From an uncultured Clostridia bacterium (GTDB lineage Bacteria; Bacillota; Clostridia; TANB77; CAG-508), in contig CAKPKQ010000004.1 in NCBI GenBank assembly GCA_934167305.1, forward strand, positions 1 through 64,000: a stretch of DNA of 64,000 nt, written 5' to 3'. The notes under the pieces are model-generated. The model was not told where the DNA came from and made no database searches. It worked only from the letters and a program-made list of their open reading frames with translations. The position numbers were made by a program, and so were the translations under genes. This document shows, piece after piece, positions 7,688 to 17,152 of this stretch; the stretch's first letter is position 1; every line of letters begins with the position of its first letter.

Positions 7688-10600
7688 TTGTTAAAAGAAA
7701 TTAAACACGAGAAATGTACTCGTAAAACTTTTGCAAAAATCGGCGATTCAATCGAAATGCCAAACTTGATTCAAGTTCAAAAAGACTCATACAATTGGTT
7801 TATAGAAGAAGGCTTAGGAGAAGTTCTTAGAGATGTATCTCCAATAGTTGATTATTCAGGAAACCTAGTACTTGAATTCTTAGACTACTACATGGAAGAA
7901 AAAACTAAATACACATTAGAAGAAGCCAAAGAACGTGATGCAACTTATTCTACAAGATTACATGTAAAAGTAAGACTTATCAATCGTGAAACAGGTGAAA
8001 TTAAAGAACAAGAGATTTATCTTGGTGATTTCCCACTTATGACAGATAGTGGTACTTTTGTAATCAATGGTGCAGAAAGAGTTGTAGTAAGCCAATTAGT
8101 TCGTTCACCAGGTTGCTACTATGCACAAGATTTTGATAGTAAAACAGGAAGAAGAATTTATACATCTACTGTTATGCCTATTCGTGGTGCATGGATAGAA
8201 TATGAGACTGACGGAAACGATGTGTTTTGGGCTAGAGTTGATAGAACAAGAAAAATACCAGTTACAACACTTTTAAGAGCATTAGGAATTGTAACAGATG
8301 AACAAATTACAGAATTATTTGGGGAAGAAAACAAAATAAAAGAAACTTTAGCAAAAGACCCAATTAAAACTCAAGAAGAAGCCTTGGTTGAAATATATAA
8401 AAAATTAAGACCAGGAGAGTTACCAACAGCAGATGCTGCTAGAAATTTATTTAATGGATTATTCTTTGATGATAGAAGATATGATCTAGCAAAAGTTGGT
8501 AGATATAAATTCAATAAAAAATTAAGTTTAGCATCAAGAATTGAAGGAAGAATTGCTTATAATGATATTATTGATCCAGAAACAGGAGAAGTATTAGCAG
8601 AAAAGGATAGCAGTATTTCTGAAGATACAGCAATTGCAATTCAAAATAGTGGAATTAATGTTGTTGATGTTAAAGTTGATGATAAACCTGTAAGAATTAT
8701 CGGTAATGGAACAGTAAATATCCACAGTATATTACCAAATGTGGATTTAAGTGACCTACATATTAAAGAAATGGTAAATTATATTGTTCTAAAATCAATA
8801 ATAGATACTACTGATGAAAAAGATTTACACGATGTAATTAAAGAAAGATTAGATGAATTAATTCCAAAACATGTTACAAATGAAGATATTATTTCTTCAA
8901 TTAGTTATTTATTAAACTTAGAACATGGACTAGGAAATGTTGATGATATTGACCACTTAGGAAATCGTCGTATTCGTTGCGTTGGTGAATTACTACAAAA
9001 CCAATTTAGAATTGGTTTAACAAGACTAGAAAGAGTTGTTCGTGAAAGAATGACAATTCAAGACCTAGATATAGTTACACCACAATCATTAATAAATACA
9101 AAACCAATAACATCTTCTATTAGAGAATTCTTTGGAAGTTCACAATTATCACAATTCATGGATCAAACAAACCCACTTTCAGAATTAACTCATAAAAGAA
9201 GAATTTCTGCATTAGGACCTGGTGGTTTATCACGTGAAAGAGCTGGATTCGAGGTTCGTGATATTCACTATACACACTATGGTAGATTATGTCCAGTAGA
9301 ATCTCCAGAAGGACCAAACATTGGACTTATATCAGCACTTTCATCATTTGCAATTATAAATGAATATGGATTTATTGAAACACCATATAGAAAAGTAGAT
9401 CATGAAACTGGAGTAGTAACTGATGAAGTTATATATATGCCAGCTGATGAAGAAGACAAATACATAGTTGCTCAAGCATCAGAACCTCTTGATAAAGAAG
9501 GAAAATTTGTTAATGATAGAATTCGTGTACGTCATAGAGCAGACATTACAATGGTTGATAAAGACCAAGTTGATTATGTTGAAGTATCGCCAAAACAATT
9601 AGTATCAGTTGCTGCAGCAATGATCCCATTCTTAGAGCATGATGACGTAAAACGTTCTCTAATGGGTGCAAACATGCAACGTCAAGCAGTTCCACTACTT
9701 ACAACAGAATCACCAATAGTAGGAACAGGAATGGAATATAGAGCAGCTAGAGATTCTGGAATTACAGTAATGGCTAAAAATGACGGTATAGTTGAAAGAG
9801 TAACTGGTGAAGAAATTCAAATTAGAAATAAAAAAGATGAATTAGATGTTTACCACTTAAGAAAATTCAAAAGAACAAATGGTGGTACATGTATAAATCA
9901 AAGACCAGTTGTAAGTGTTGGAGAAAGAGTTAAAGCAGGAGACCTAATTGCTGATGGACCTGGAACAAAAGATGGAGAAATGGCACTTGGTAAAAACGTT
10001 TTAATAGCTTTCACAACTTGGGAAGGTTACAACTATGAGGATGCTGTTTTAATTAATGAAAGATTAGTAAAAGAGGATGTTTATACATCTATACATATAG
10101 AAGAATATGATTGTGAATGTAGAGATACAAAATTAGGACCAGAAGAAATTACAAGAGATATTCCAAATGTTGGAGATGATAGCTTAAAAGACCTAGATGA
10201 AAACGGAATTATTCGTATAGGTGCAGAAGTTAGACCAGGAGATATATTAGTTGGTAAAGTAACTCCAAAAGGAGAAACAGAACTAACAGCAGAAGAAAGA
10301 TTACTTCGTGCAATATTTGGTGAAAAAGCTAGAGAAGTTAGAGACAATTCACTTCGTGTTCCACACGGTGAAGCTGGTACAATTGTAGATGTTAAAATAT
10401 TTACAAGAGATAATTCAGATGAATTAGGACCAGGAGTAAATCAAGTAATTCGTTGCTATATAGCAACAAAAAGAAAAATATCTGTTGGTGATAAGATGGC
10501 TGGACGTCATGGTAACAAGGGTGTTATTTCACGTATATTACCAGAAGAAGATATGCCATTCTTACCAGATGGTACTCCAGTAGATATAGTATTAAACCCA

Positions 10601-11401
10601 CTTGGTGTTCCTTCTCGTATGAATTTAGGCCAAGTTCTAGAAGTACACTTGGGTATGGCTGCTAAAGCTCTAGGAATCAAAGTAGCAACACCAGTATTTG
10701 ATAGTGCTACAAACGAAGAAATTAGAGACTTATTTAAACAAGCAGGACTAAGAGAAGATGGAAAAACAGTAGTATATGATGGTAGAACAGGTGAGCCATT
10801 TGATCATCCAATTACAGTTGGTGTTATGTATATGTTAAAACTACATCACTTAGTAGATGATAAAATACATGCTCGTTCAACTGGACCTTACTCATTAGTA
10901 ACACAACAACCTCTTGGTGGTAAAGCACAATTTGGTGGACAAAGATTTGGAGAAATGGAAGTTTGGGCATTAGAAGCTTATGGCGCTGCATATACACTTC
11001 AAGAAATGTTAACAGTTAAATCTGATGATATTGTAGGAAGAGTAAAAACTTATGAGGCAATTGTTAAAGGCGAAAATGTTCCTGAACCAGGAGTTCCAGA
11101 AGGATTTAAAGTATTAGTAAAAGAACTTCAATCTTTAGGATTAGATATTAAACTTCTTTCAGAAGATAACAGAGAACTAGAATTAAAAGAAAATATTGAT
11201 GAAGGCATTGATTTTAATAGCATTAAAGATGATCCTAAAATGGAAGAAGAACTTGCAGTAGTTGATGAAGATGAACTAGCTGATGGATATTCAGAAGATA
11301 GTGATATGCTTTTAGACGAAGAAGAAAACATCGATGATGAAGACTTATTACTAGATGATGAAGATTTATTAGATACTGACGATTTTGATGATGAAGAATA
11401 A
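7688..11401 (+). CDS. rpoB: DNA-directed RNA polymerase subunit beta
   Basis: The 1237-residue beta subunit is full length. The rifampicin-binding cluster reads GSSQLSQFMDQTNPLSE then THKRRISALGPGG, with wild-type residues at the main resistance positions (E. coli D516, H526 and S531 equivalents). The C-terminal catalytic region contains GDKMAGRHGNKGV and QQPLGGKAQFGGQRFGEMEV. The last 55 residues form a very acidic tail. I start at TTG 7688: the upstream GTG at 7679 is part of the Shine-Dalgarno AGGGAGTGA, which is well spaced for the TTG. rplJ-rplL, the usual upstream neighbours, are absent, so the operon starts with rpoB. Confidence 0.97.
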   Translation: MLKEIKHEKCTRKTFAKIGDSIEMPNLIQVQKDSYNWFIEEGLGEVLRDVSPIVDYSGNLVLEFLDYYMEEKTKYTLEEAKERDATYSTRLHVKVRLINRETGEIKEQEIYLGDFPLMTDSGTFVINGAERVVVSQLVRSPGCYYAQDFDSKTGRRIYTSTVMPIRGAWIEYETDGNDVFWARVDRTRKIPVTTLLRALGIVTDEQITELFGEENKIKETLAKDPIKTQEEALVEIYKKLRPGELPTADAARNLFNGLFFDDRRYDLAKVGRYKFNKKLSLASRIEGRIAYNDIIDPETGEVLAEKDSSISEDTAIAIQNSGINVVDVKVDDKPVRIIGNGTVNIHSILPNVDLSDLHIKEMVNYIVLKSIIDTTDEKDLHDVIKERLDELIPKHVTNEDIISSISYLLNLEHGLGNVDDIDHLGNRRIRCVGELLQNQFRIGLTRLERVVRERMTIQDLDIVTPQSLINTKPITSSIREFFGSSQLSQFMDQTNPLSELTHKRRISALGPGGLSRERAGFEVRDIHYTHYGRLCPVESPEGPNIGLISALSSFAIINEYGFIETPYRKVDHETGVVTDEVIYMPADEEDKYIVAQASEPLDKEGKFVNDRIRVRHRADITMVDKDQVDYVEVSPKQLVSVAAAMIPFLEHDDVKRSLMGANMQRQAVPLLTTESPIVGTGMEYRAARDSGITVMAKNDGIVERVTGEEIQIRNKKDELDVYHLRKFKRTNGGTCINQRPVVSVGERVKAGDLIADGPGTKDGEMALGKNVLIAFTTWEGYNYEDAVLINERLVKEDVYTSIHIEEYDCECRDTKLGPEEITRDIPNVGDDSLKDLDENGIIRIGAEVRPGDILVGKVTPKGETELTAEERLLRAIFGEKAREVRDNSLRVPHGEAGTIVDVKIFTRDNSDELGPGVNQVIRCYIATKRKISVGDKMAGRHGNKGVISRILPEEDMPFLPDGTPVDIVLNPLGVPSRMNLGQVLEVHLGMAAKALGIKVATPVFDSATNEEIRDLFKQAGLREDGKTVVYDGRTGEPFDHPITVGVMYMLKLHHLVDDKIHARSTGPYSLVTQQPLGGKAQFGGQRFGEMEVWALEAYGAAYTLQEMLTVKSDDIVGRVKTYEAIVKGENVPEPGVPEGFKVLVKELQSLGLDIKLLSEDNRELELKENIDEGIDFNSIKDDPKMEEELAVVDEDELADGYSEDSDMLLDEEENIDDEDLLLDDEDLLDTDDFDDEE

Positions 11402-11585
11402 AAAATATATATTTATTGTTAGAAATTATATATAAATTATTTGTATATAATTTCTACTCTAAATAATTTAAAATTTAATAGCCTTTCAGAAAGTTTAAAT
11501 TAGTTTAGCAATATAAAATTGTTCAGCAGTGTAAACAATTTAAATGAATATGAAAAAAAGAAAAATATTTAGGGGGCTAAATAAA

Positions 11586-14500
11586 GTGGATGAATTAGAA
11601 ATTTTTAACAAACTTAAAATTGGAATAGCATCAGATGAAAAAATTAGAGAATGGTCAAAAGGTGAAGTAAAAAAACCAGAGACTATTAATTATAGAACAC
11701 TTAAACCAGAAAAAGATGGTCTATTTTGTGAGAGAATATTTGGACCAACAAAAGACTGGGAATGTCATTGTGGTAAATATAAAAGAGTAAGATATAAAGG
11801 AATTGTATGTGACAGATGTGGTGTTGAAGTAACAAAATCTAAAGTTAGACGTGAAAGAATGGGACACATTGAGCTTGCTGCACCAGTTGCACATATATGG
11901 TACTTTAAAGGAATTCCAAGCAGAATTGGATTAATGCTTGATGTTTCTCCAAGAAGCTTAGAAAAAGTTATATATTTTGCATCATATATTGTAATTGATA
12001 AAGGAACTACAGATTTAACAGTAGCTCAAGTTTTATCAGAAAAAGAATATCGTGAAGCAGAAGAAAAATATGGCGCAGGTTCTTTTACAGCTAGAATGGG
12101 AGCAGAAGCAATACAAGAATTATTAGCAAAAGTTGATGTTGAGAAACTAGCTGAAAAACTTAAGAAAGAACTTGAAAAAGCAAGTGAACAAAAAAAGGCA
12201 AAATTAGTTAAAAGACTAGATACAGTTGAAGCATTTAGACTATCAGGAAATAAACCTGAATGGATGATAATGAATGTAATTCCAGTTATTCCACCAGACT
12301 TAAGACCAATGGTACAATTAGATGGTGGTAGATTTGCTACATCAGATTTAAACGATTTATACCGTAGAGTTATAAACAGAAATAATCGTTTAAAAAGATT
12401 ATTAGAATTAGGTGCACCAGAAATTATTGTACGTAATGAAAAAAGAATGCTACAAGAAGCTGTTGATGCTTTAATTGATAACAGCAGACGTGGAAGACCA
12501 GTTACAGGTGCTGGTGGTAGAGCATTAAAATCTCTATCAGACTTATTAAAAGGAAAACAAGGTAGATTCCGTCAAAACTTATTAGGAAAACGTGTTGATT
12601 ATTCAGGTCGTTCAGTTATAGTTGTTGGACCAGAACTTAAAATATATCAATGTGGTGTTCCAAAAGAAATGGCAGTTGAATTATTCAAACCATTTGTTAT
12701 GAAAGAATTAGTTGGACGTGGAATTGCACATAATATTAAAAATGCTAAAAGAATGGTTGAAAGATTAAGACCAGAAGTATGGGATATACTAGAGGATGTT
12801 ATAAAAGACCACCCAGTATTATTAAACCGTGCTCCTACATTACATAGACTTGGTATTCAAGCATTTGAACCAGTTTTAGTAGAAGGTAGAGCTATAAAAT
12901 TGCACCCATTAGTATGTACAGCTTTCAATGCTGACTTCGACGGTGACCAAATGGCTATTCACTTACCATTATCACCAGAAGCACAAGCAGAAGCAAGATA
13001 CTTAATGCTTTCTGTAAATAACCTATTAAAACCACAAGATGGTAAGCCAGTAACAGTACCTACACAAGATATGATCTTAGGTGCTTACTACTTAACAATG
13101 GATGTTCTTGGTGAAGAAGGAGAAGGAAACTATTTCTCATCACCAGAAGAAGCTAAAATAGCATATTTTAACCATGACTTAGGTTTACATGCTAAAATAT
13201 ATGTAAGAATTCAAAAAGAAATAGATGGTAAATTAGAGACAAGAAAAGTTCAAACAACAGTTGGTAGATTAATTTACAATGAGGGAATTCCACAAAATTT
13301 AGGATTTGTTGATAGAACAAAACCAGAAAACTTATTTGAACCAGAACTTAACTTTGCAGTATCTAAGAAAAACTTAGGAAAAATTATTGCAAAATCAATA
13401 AATGTAAATGGTTTAAGTGCAACAGCAGAACTACTAGACTATATTAAAGCAACAGGTTTCAAACATTCTACAACAGCTGGTATTACAGTTTCTGTTGATG
13501 ATGTTAAAGTACCAGAAGCTAAAAAGAAAATTCTAGCTGATGCAAATGAACAAGTAAATAACGTATTAAAACAATATAAACGTGGTTTAATAACAGAGGA
13601 TGAAAGATATAACTCAGTTATTAAGATTTGGGAAAAAGCAACAGATGAAGTTACAGAGGCAATGAAAAGTAACTTTGATGATATGAACCCAGTATATATG
13701 ATGAGTCAATCTGGAGCCAGAGGTAACATAAACCAATTAAGACAAATTGCTGGTATGCGTGGTCTTATGGCTAGTACAACTGGTAAAACAGTAGAAATTC
13801 CTATTACATCTTCATTCCGTGAGGGTCTAGATGCACTAGAATACTTTATTTCTTCACACGGTGCTAGAAAAGGTTTAGCAGATACAGCTTTAAGAACAGC
13901 TGACTCTGGTTACTTAACAAGAAGACTTGTTGATGTTTCTCAAGACATTATAGTTCGTGAAGATGATTGCGGAACACATGAAGGTCTTACAGTATTTGAT
14001 ATTAAAGATGGAAACCAAATTGTTGAAAAAATGGATGAAAGACTAGTTGGCAGATACCCATTAGAAGATATAATTAATCCTGAAACAAAAGAATTAATTG
14101 TTGATACAAATACAATGATTACAGATAAAATTGCTGAGAAAATTGTTACAGCAGGAATTGAAACAGTAAAAGTTCGTTCAGTATTAGGATGCCGTACAAA
14201 ACATGGTGTTTGCCGTAAATGTTATGGTATGGGATTAGCAACTCGTGATGAAGTTAATATTGGTGAATCTGTTGGTATTATTGCAGCTCAATCAATTGGT
14301 GAGCCTGGTACACAGCTTACAATGAGAACTATTCACTCTGGTGGTGTTGCTGGTGTTGCCGATATTACTCAAGGTCTTCCTAGAGTTGAGGAGCTATTTG
14401 AAGCTCGTAAACCAAAGGGATTAGCAGTAATGACAGAAATAGATGGTAAAGTTAAAATTGTTGAAGATAAAAAGAAGAAAGAGATTGTTATTACATCTAA

Positions 14501-15119
14501 AGATGATTCAAAAACTTATGCAATACCATTTAGATCTAAATTACGTGTAAAAGACGGAGATGAAGTAAAAGCAGGAGATCCATTAATAGAAGGTGCTTTA
14601 AACCCAGCTGAAATATTAGCAATTAAAGGGCCTGAAGGTGTATATGAATACTTAATTCAAGAAGTTCAAAAAGTTTACCGTAACCAAGGTGTTGATATCA
14701 ATGATAAACACATTGAAGTAATTGGTAGACAAATGCTTAAGAAGGTAAGAGTAGAAGATAATGGAGACACAGACATGTTTGCTGGATCATTAGTTGATAT
14801 ACATGAATTTGAGGACAAAAATGCATTAGTTGAAGCAGAAGGAAAACGTCCTGCAACAGGAAAACGTATATTACTAGGAATTACAAAAGCATCTTTAGCA
14901 ACAGAAAGCTTCTTATCAGCTGCTTCATTCCAAGAAACAACAAGAGTATTAACAGAAGCTGCTGTTAAAGGTAAAGTTGATGACTTAATTGGATTAAAAG
15001 AAAACGTTATTATTGGTAAATTAATACCTGCAGGAACAGGCTTACCTGTTTATAAAAATACACACATTAATACAGAACAAAACGAAGAAGTTGAAGAAGA
15101 ATCAACAAAGGTTGAATAA
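11586..15119 (+). CDS. rpoC: DNA-directed RNA polymerase subunit beta'
   Basis: The 1177-residue beta' subunit has the N-terminal zinc ribbon (CHCGKYKRVRYKGIVCDRCG), the active-site motif NADFDGDQMAIH, the switch/bridge regions and the second four-Cys zinc site ending GVCRKCYG. It forms the catalytic center with RpoB, encoded upstream in the same operon. GTG 11586 is chosen because AGGGGG lies nine bases before it and homologues begin about ten residues before the K-I-G-I-A-S motif; the longer frame from ATG 11544 has no ribosome binding site. The 184-bp spacer after rpoB contains no terminator with a T-run. A strong terminator follows. Confidence 0.97.
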   Translation: MDELEIFNKLKIGIASDEKIREWSKGEVKKPETINYRTLKPEKDGLFCERIFGPTKDWECHCGKYKRVRYKGIVCDRCGVEVTKSKVRRERMGHIELAAPVAHIWYFKGIPSRIGLMLDVSPRSLEKVIYFASYIVIDKGTTDLTVAQVLSEKEYREAEEKYGAGSFTARMGAEAIQELLAKVDVEKLAEKLKKELEKASEQKKAKLVKRLDTVEAFRLSGNKPEWMIMNVIPVIPPDLRPMVQLDGGRFATSDLNDLYRRVINRNNRLKRLLELGAPEIIVRNEKRMLQEAVDALIDNSRRGRPVTGAGGRALKSLSDLLKGKQGRFRQNLLGKRVDYSGRSVIVVGPELKIYQCGVPKEMAVELFKPFVMKELVGRGIAHNIKNAKRMVERLRPEVWDILEDVIKDHPVLLNRAPTLHRLGIQAFEPVLVEGRAIKLHPLVCTAFNADFDGDQMAIHLPLSPEAQAEARYLMLSVNNLLKPQDGKPVTVPTQDMILGAYYLTMDVLGEEGEGNYFSSPEEAKIAYFNHDLGLHAKIYVRIQKEIDGKLETRKVQTTVGRLIYNEGIPQNLGFVDRTKPENLFEPELNFAVSKKNLGKIIAKSINVNGLSATAELLDYIKATGFKHSTTAGITVSVDDVKVPEAKKKILADANEQVNNVLKQYKRGLITEDERYNSVIKIWEKATDEVTEAMKSNFDDMNPVYMMSQSGARGNINQLRQIAGMRGLMASTTGKTVEIPITSSFREGLDALEYFISSHGARKGLADTALRTADSGYLTRRLVDVSQDIIVREDDCGTHEGLTVFDIKDGNQIVEKMDERLVGRYPLEDIINPETKELIVDTNTMITDKIAEKIVTAGIETVKVRSVLGCRTKHGVCRKCYGMGLATRDEVNIGESVGIIAAQSIGEPGTQLTMRTIHSGGVAGVADITQGLPRVEELFEARKPKGLAVMTEIDGKVKIVEDKKKKEIVITSKDDSKTYAIPFRSKLRVKDGDEVKAGDPLIEGALNPAEILAIKGPEGVYEYLIQEVQKVYRNQGVDINDKHIEVIGRQMLKKVRVEDNGDTDMFAGSLVDIHEFEDKNALVEAEGKRPATGKRILLGITKASLATESFLSAASFQETTRVLTEAAVKGKVDDLIGLKENVIIGKLIPAGTGLPVYKNTHINTEQNEEVEEESTKVE

Positions 15120-15123
15120 AACT

Positions 15124-15159
15124 AAAAAACAAACCGTCAGTAATGACGGTTTGTTTTTT
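15124..15159. terminator. Bidirectional terminator after rpoC
   Basis: AAAAAACAAACCGTCA (15124-15139) is perfectly complementary to TGACGGTTTGTTTTTT (15144-15159) over a 4-nt loop, giving T-runs in both directions. It serves rpoC and the converging small gene. Confidence 0.95.
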
Positions 15160-15163
15160 GCTG

Positions 15164-15493
15164 TTAGGCCACAGTCTGTAACCTAAAAACAAGGGAATAT
15201 GCGCTGATACCGCGAATTTGATAGCCAACCATTTCGGCTTCTTCGGCAATCAGAAAACCTGACTGTGTCCAAAAGTTTCTTAAACTCTTGAGAAATAATT
15301 CGGACTGATAAAACTTCAAACTGACTGTGGGTATGCTGAAAATCATGTCATATGTATCTTTATCGATACCACTGGTCCAAGTTCCAAGCGAAATATTGTA
15401 CTTTTGGCAGGTACAAAGAATTGCCTGGTTTGCTCGATAAAGGTCGGGAGTTTTAATCGGCAAAAGCCGATCATGAAGTAAATTTACGGTCAT
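15164..15493 (-). CDS. Unrecognised 109-residue protein, G+C-richer than its surroundings
   Basis: I do not recognise this protein. It is soluble, mixed alpha/beta in look, with a basic N-terminus (MTVNLLHDRLLPIKTP), two Cys in a CTCQKY motif and no signal or membrane segment. ATG 15493 follows AAGGAG at good spacing, so the longer frame from 15523 is not used. A clear TTTACA-17-TATAAT promoter and two small palindromes precede it, so the gene looks live and possibly repressor-controlled. Base composition and codon use (CGG, GCC, CTG, GGC) are plainly richer in G+C than neighbouring genes, suggesting recent acquisition. It sits alone between rpoC and the metallo-hydrolase. Confidence 0.65.
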   Translation of the reverse strand: MTVNLLHDRLLPIKTPDLYRANQAILCTCQKYNISLGTWTSGIDKDTYDMIFSIPTVSLKFYQSELFLKSLRNFWTQSGFLIAEEAEMVGYQIRGISAYSLVFRLQTVA

Positions 15494-15516
15494 TGATATT
15501 CTCCTTTTTGTATTTT

Positions 15517-15566
15517 TGCTCAAAAGAGCATACTAATATTATATCATAATTTACAAAAAATGTAAA
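15517..15566 (-). promoter_or_regulatory. Promoter with two palindromes for the orphan gene
   Basis: On the minus strand TTTACA (15566-15561) and TATAAT (15543-15538) are 17 bp apart. TTTACA-N4-TGTAAA (15551-15566) makes an inverted repeat over the -35, and TGCTC-AAAA-GAGCA (15517-15530) lies just past the -10. Either could be an operator. Confidence 0.65.
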
Positions 15567-15634
15567 GCAATACGAAATAAGGTGGAAAAAAACCAGTATA
15601 ATAGCAATATAGGCTGGAAAGTATATAAAAATTG

Positions 15635-15643
15635 TGCTATAAT
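15635..15643 (+). promoter_or_regulatory. Extended -10 promoter of the metallo-hydrolase operon
   Basis: TGC-TATAAT at 15635-15643 is an extended -10; the -35 region (TGGAAA at 15615-15620) is weak. It lies 34 bases before the start codon. Confidence 0.6.
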
Positions 15644-15676
15644 ATAAAAGTCACAAAATTAAAGGAGGATTCGTAA

Positions 15677-16711
15677 ATGGCAAATGCTAAAAACGAACGG
15701 AAAAAGAAGCTAAGCAAAATCATAGTGGCAATTGTAGTTATAGTGCTTGCACTAACATTACAAGCAATTGTTACTAACCAGCAAGAAACAGTAGCACCAA
15801 ATCAATCGAGTGAGCAACAACAACCAAAAGAAGAAGTAACACCAAATCAATCAAGTGAACAGCAACAACCAGAAGAAGAAACAGTAACAAATAATGTGGA
15901 CGGATCTATTGTATTACATATGATAGATGTTGGACAAGCAGATAGTTTTTTGTTTGTACAAAACGATAAGGTAGCTCTTGTAGATTGTGGTACACGGTCT
16001 ACAGGAAAAGATGCAGTAGAATACATAAAAGACTTAGGCATAACCAAAATTGATTATGTATTTGGTACACATCCACATGATGATCATATGGGCGGAATGT
16101 ATGACATAATAACAAACTTTGAAATTGGTAAAATTATTTTGCCAAAAGTAGAAAATGGTCAAGTAACCACAAACTGGTATATAAAGCTTATGAAGGAAAT
16201 ATCAGAAGGAGGCTATCAAGTCGAATATTCACAAACAGGAAATACTTATCAATTAGGAAATGCTGTAATTGAAATACTTTGGCAAAGTGAGGGAACACAG
16301 AGTAATATTAATAATTACTCAAACATTATGAAAGTTTCTTTTGGAGAAATGGACATATTGATGACAGGTGATGCCGAGACTGAAATTGAAGAAGAGGCAT
16401 TAGATTCTAAAATAGAGCTTGATGCAGAGATTCTTAAAGTTGGACATCATGGAAGTGACACTTCAAGTAGTCAAGAATTTTTGAATGTAGTGGATCCTGA
16501 ATATGGCTTAATATCATCAAAGATTGGCAACAAGTATAATCATCCGACAGAATCTACAATGCAAAAACTTGAAAATATGGGGGTAATTGTTTATAGAACT
16601 GATGAATGTGGCTCTGTAATTGCGACTATAACAGCAAATAACATAACATTTAACTGTGAACCAGGAGACTATTTAAGTGGACCTGAGTTAGAGGAGGAAA
16701 AAGCGGCATGA
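15677..16711 (+). CDS. Membrane-anchored ComEC/Rec2-like metallo-beta-lactamase-fold hydrolase
   Basis: The 344-residue protein has an N-terminal membrane anchor (about 13-31), a Gln/Glu-rich linker with a 15-residue tandem duplication, and a metallo-beta-lactamase domain (about 76-330). The domain shows the ComEC-type entry DVGQADS, the metal motif THPHDDH (131-137), an MTGDAE metal ligand and KVGHHGS. This corresponds to the detached nuclease/hydrolase domain of the competence channel protein ComEC; stand-alone versions are common in Firmicutes, and their substrate (DNA or another phosphodiester) is unproven. The active site should lie outside the membrane. Ribosome binding site AAAGGAGG. 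The next gene overlaps by four bases. Confidence 0.85.
   Translation: MANAKNERKKKLSKIIVAIVVIVLALTLQAIVTNQQETVAPNQSSEQQQPKEEVTPNQSSEQQQPEEETVTNNVDGSIVLHMIDVGQADSFLFVQNDKVALVDCGTRSTGKDAVEYIKDLGITKIDYVFGTHPHDDHMGGMYDIITNFEIGKIILPKVENGQVTTNWYIKLMKEISEGGYQVEYSQTGNTYQLGNAVIEILWQSEGTQSNINNYSNIMKVSFGEMDILMTGDAETEIEEEALDSKIELDAEILKVGHHGSDTSSSQEFLNVVDPEYGLISSKIGNKYNHPTESTMQKLENMGVIVYRTDECGSVIATITANNITFNCEPGDYLSGPELEEEKAA
15791..15880 (+). repeat. 45-bp tandem duplication in the hydrolase linker
   Basis: Two adjacent 45-bp copies (15791-15835 and 15836-15880) encode V-(A/T)-PNQSSEQQQP-(K/E)-EE. They differ at scattered, mostly silent positions, so the duplication is not recent. Confidence 0.85.
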
Positions 16712-16974
16712 GAAGTTATTTATCTGTTGACAGAATAGAGAATGACTACGCAGTTTGCGAGTTGGAGCTTATTGATATTGAAACAAGTCGACAAACAGAT
16801 CCTTGGAATAGAGAAACTCAAATGGTTGATATTCCAATACAATTTTTAAATGACGTCAATGAAGGAGATATTCTGCAAGTTGAGCATTGCGGAGAAGTTA
16901 TTGAAAGAATTATTGGAATAGACATGGAAGAAAAGCGGAGAAGAGTTGAAATATTGGAAAGACTTGGCTTTTAA
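16708..16974 (+). CDS. DUF3006 domain protein
   Basis: This 88-residue protein matches the DUF3006 pattern: YLSVDRIENDYAVCEL at the start, a central strand region that includes IPIQFLNDVNEGDIL, and a charged C-terminal helix (EKRRRVEILERLGF). It starts in an ATGA overlap with the metallo-hydrolase stop, so the two are translationally coupled. DUF3006 proteins are often encoded next to ComEC-like hydrolases; their role is unknown, perhaps a partner of the hydrolase. A terminator follows. Confidence 0.8.
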   Translation: MRSYLSVDRIENDYAVCELELIDIETSRQTDPWNRETQMVDIPIQFLNDVNEGDILQVEHCGEVIERIIGIDMEEKRRRVEILERLGF

Positions 16975-17003
16975 AAACAGAGAGCTATTAGCTTGAAGTG
17001 ATA

Positions 17004-17047
17004 AAATAAATGTAAACATCTAAAAAGTGTTTACATTTATTTTTTTT
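17004..17047 (+). terminator. Intrinsic terminator after the hydrolase-DUF3006 operon
   Basis: AAATAAATGTAAACA (17004-17018) pairs with TGTTTACATTTATTT (17028-17042), followed by further T. Confidence 0.9.
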
Positions 17048-17096
17048 ATAATAAACATCAAAATCTATTGAAATTGGTATTTTTAGGCTAATAAAA

Positions 17097-17125
17097 TTGA
17101 CAAAAGTGCGTAAAAATAGTAAAAT
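17097..17125 (+). promoter_or_regulatory. Promoter of gdpP
   Basis: TTGACA (17097-17102) and TAAAAT (17120-17125) are spaced by 17 bp; the ribosome binding site GAGGAG follows 13 bases later. Confidence 0.78.
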
Positions 17126-17152
17126 GGTATACGTAAAAGAGGAGTTTATTTT

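Noticed and set aside
8900..9300. Rifampicin-resistance changes in rpoB
   Set aside because: The main resistance positions carry wild-type residues.
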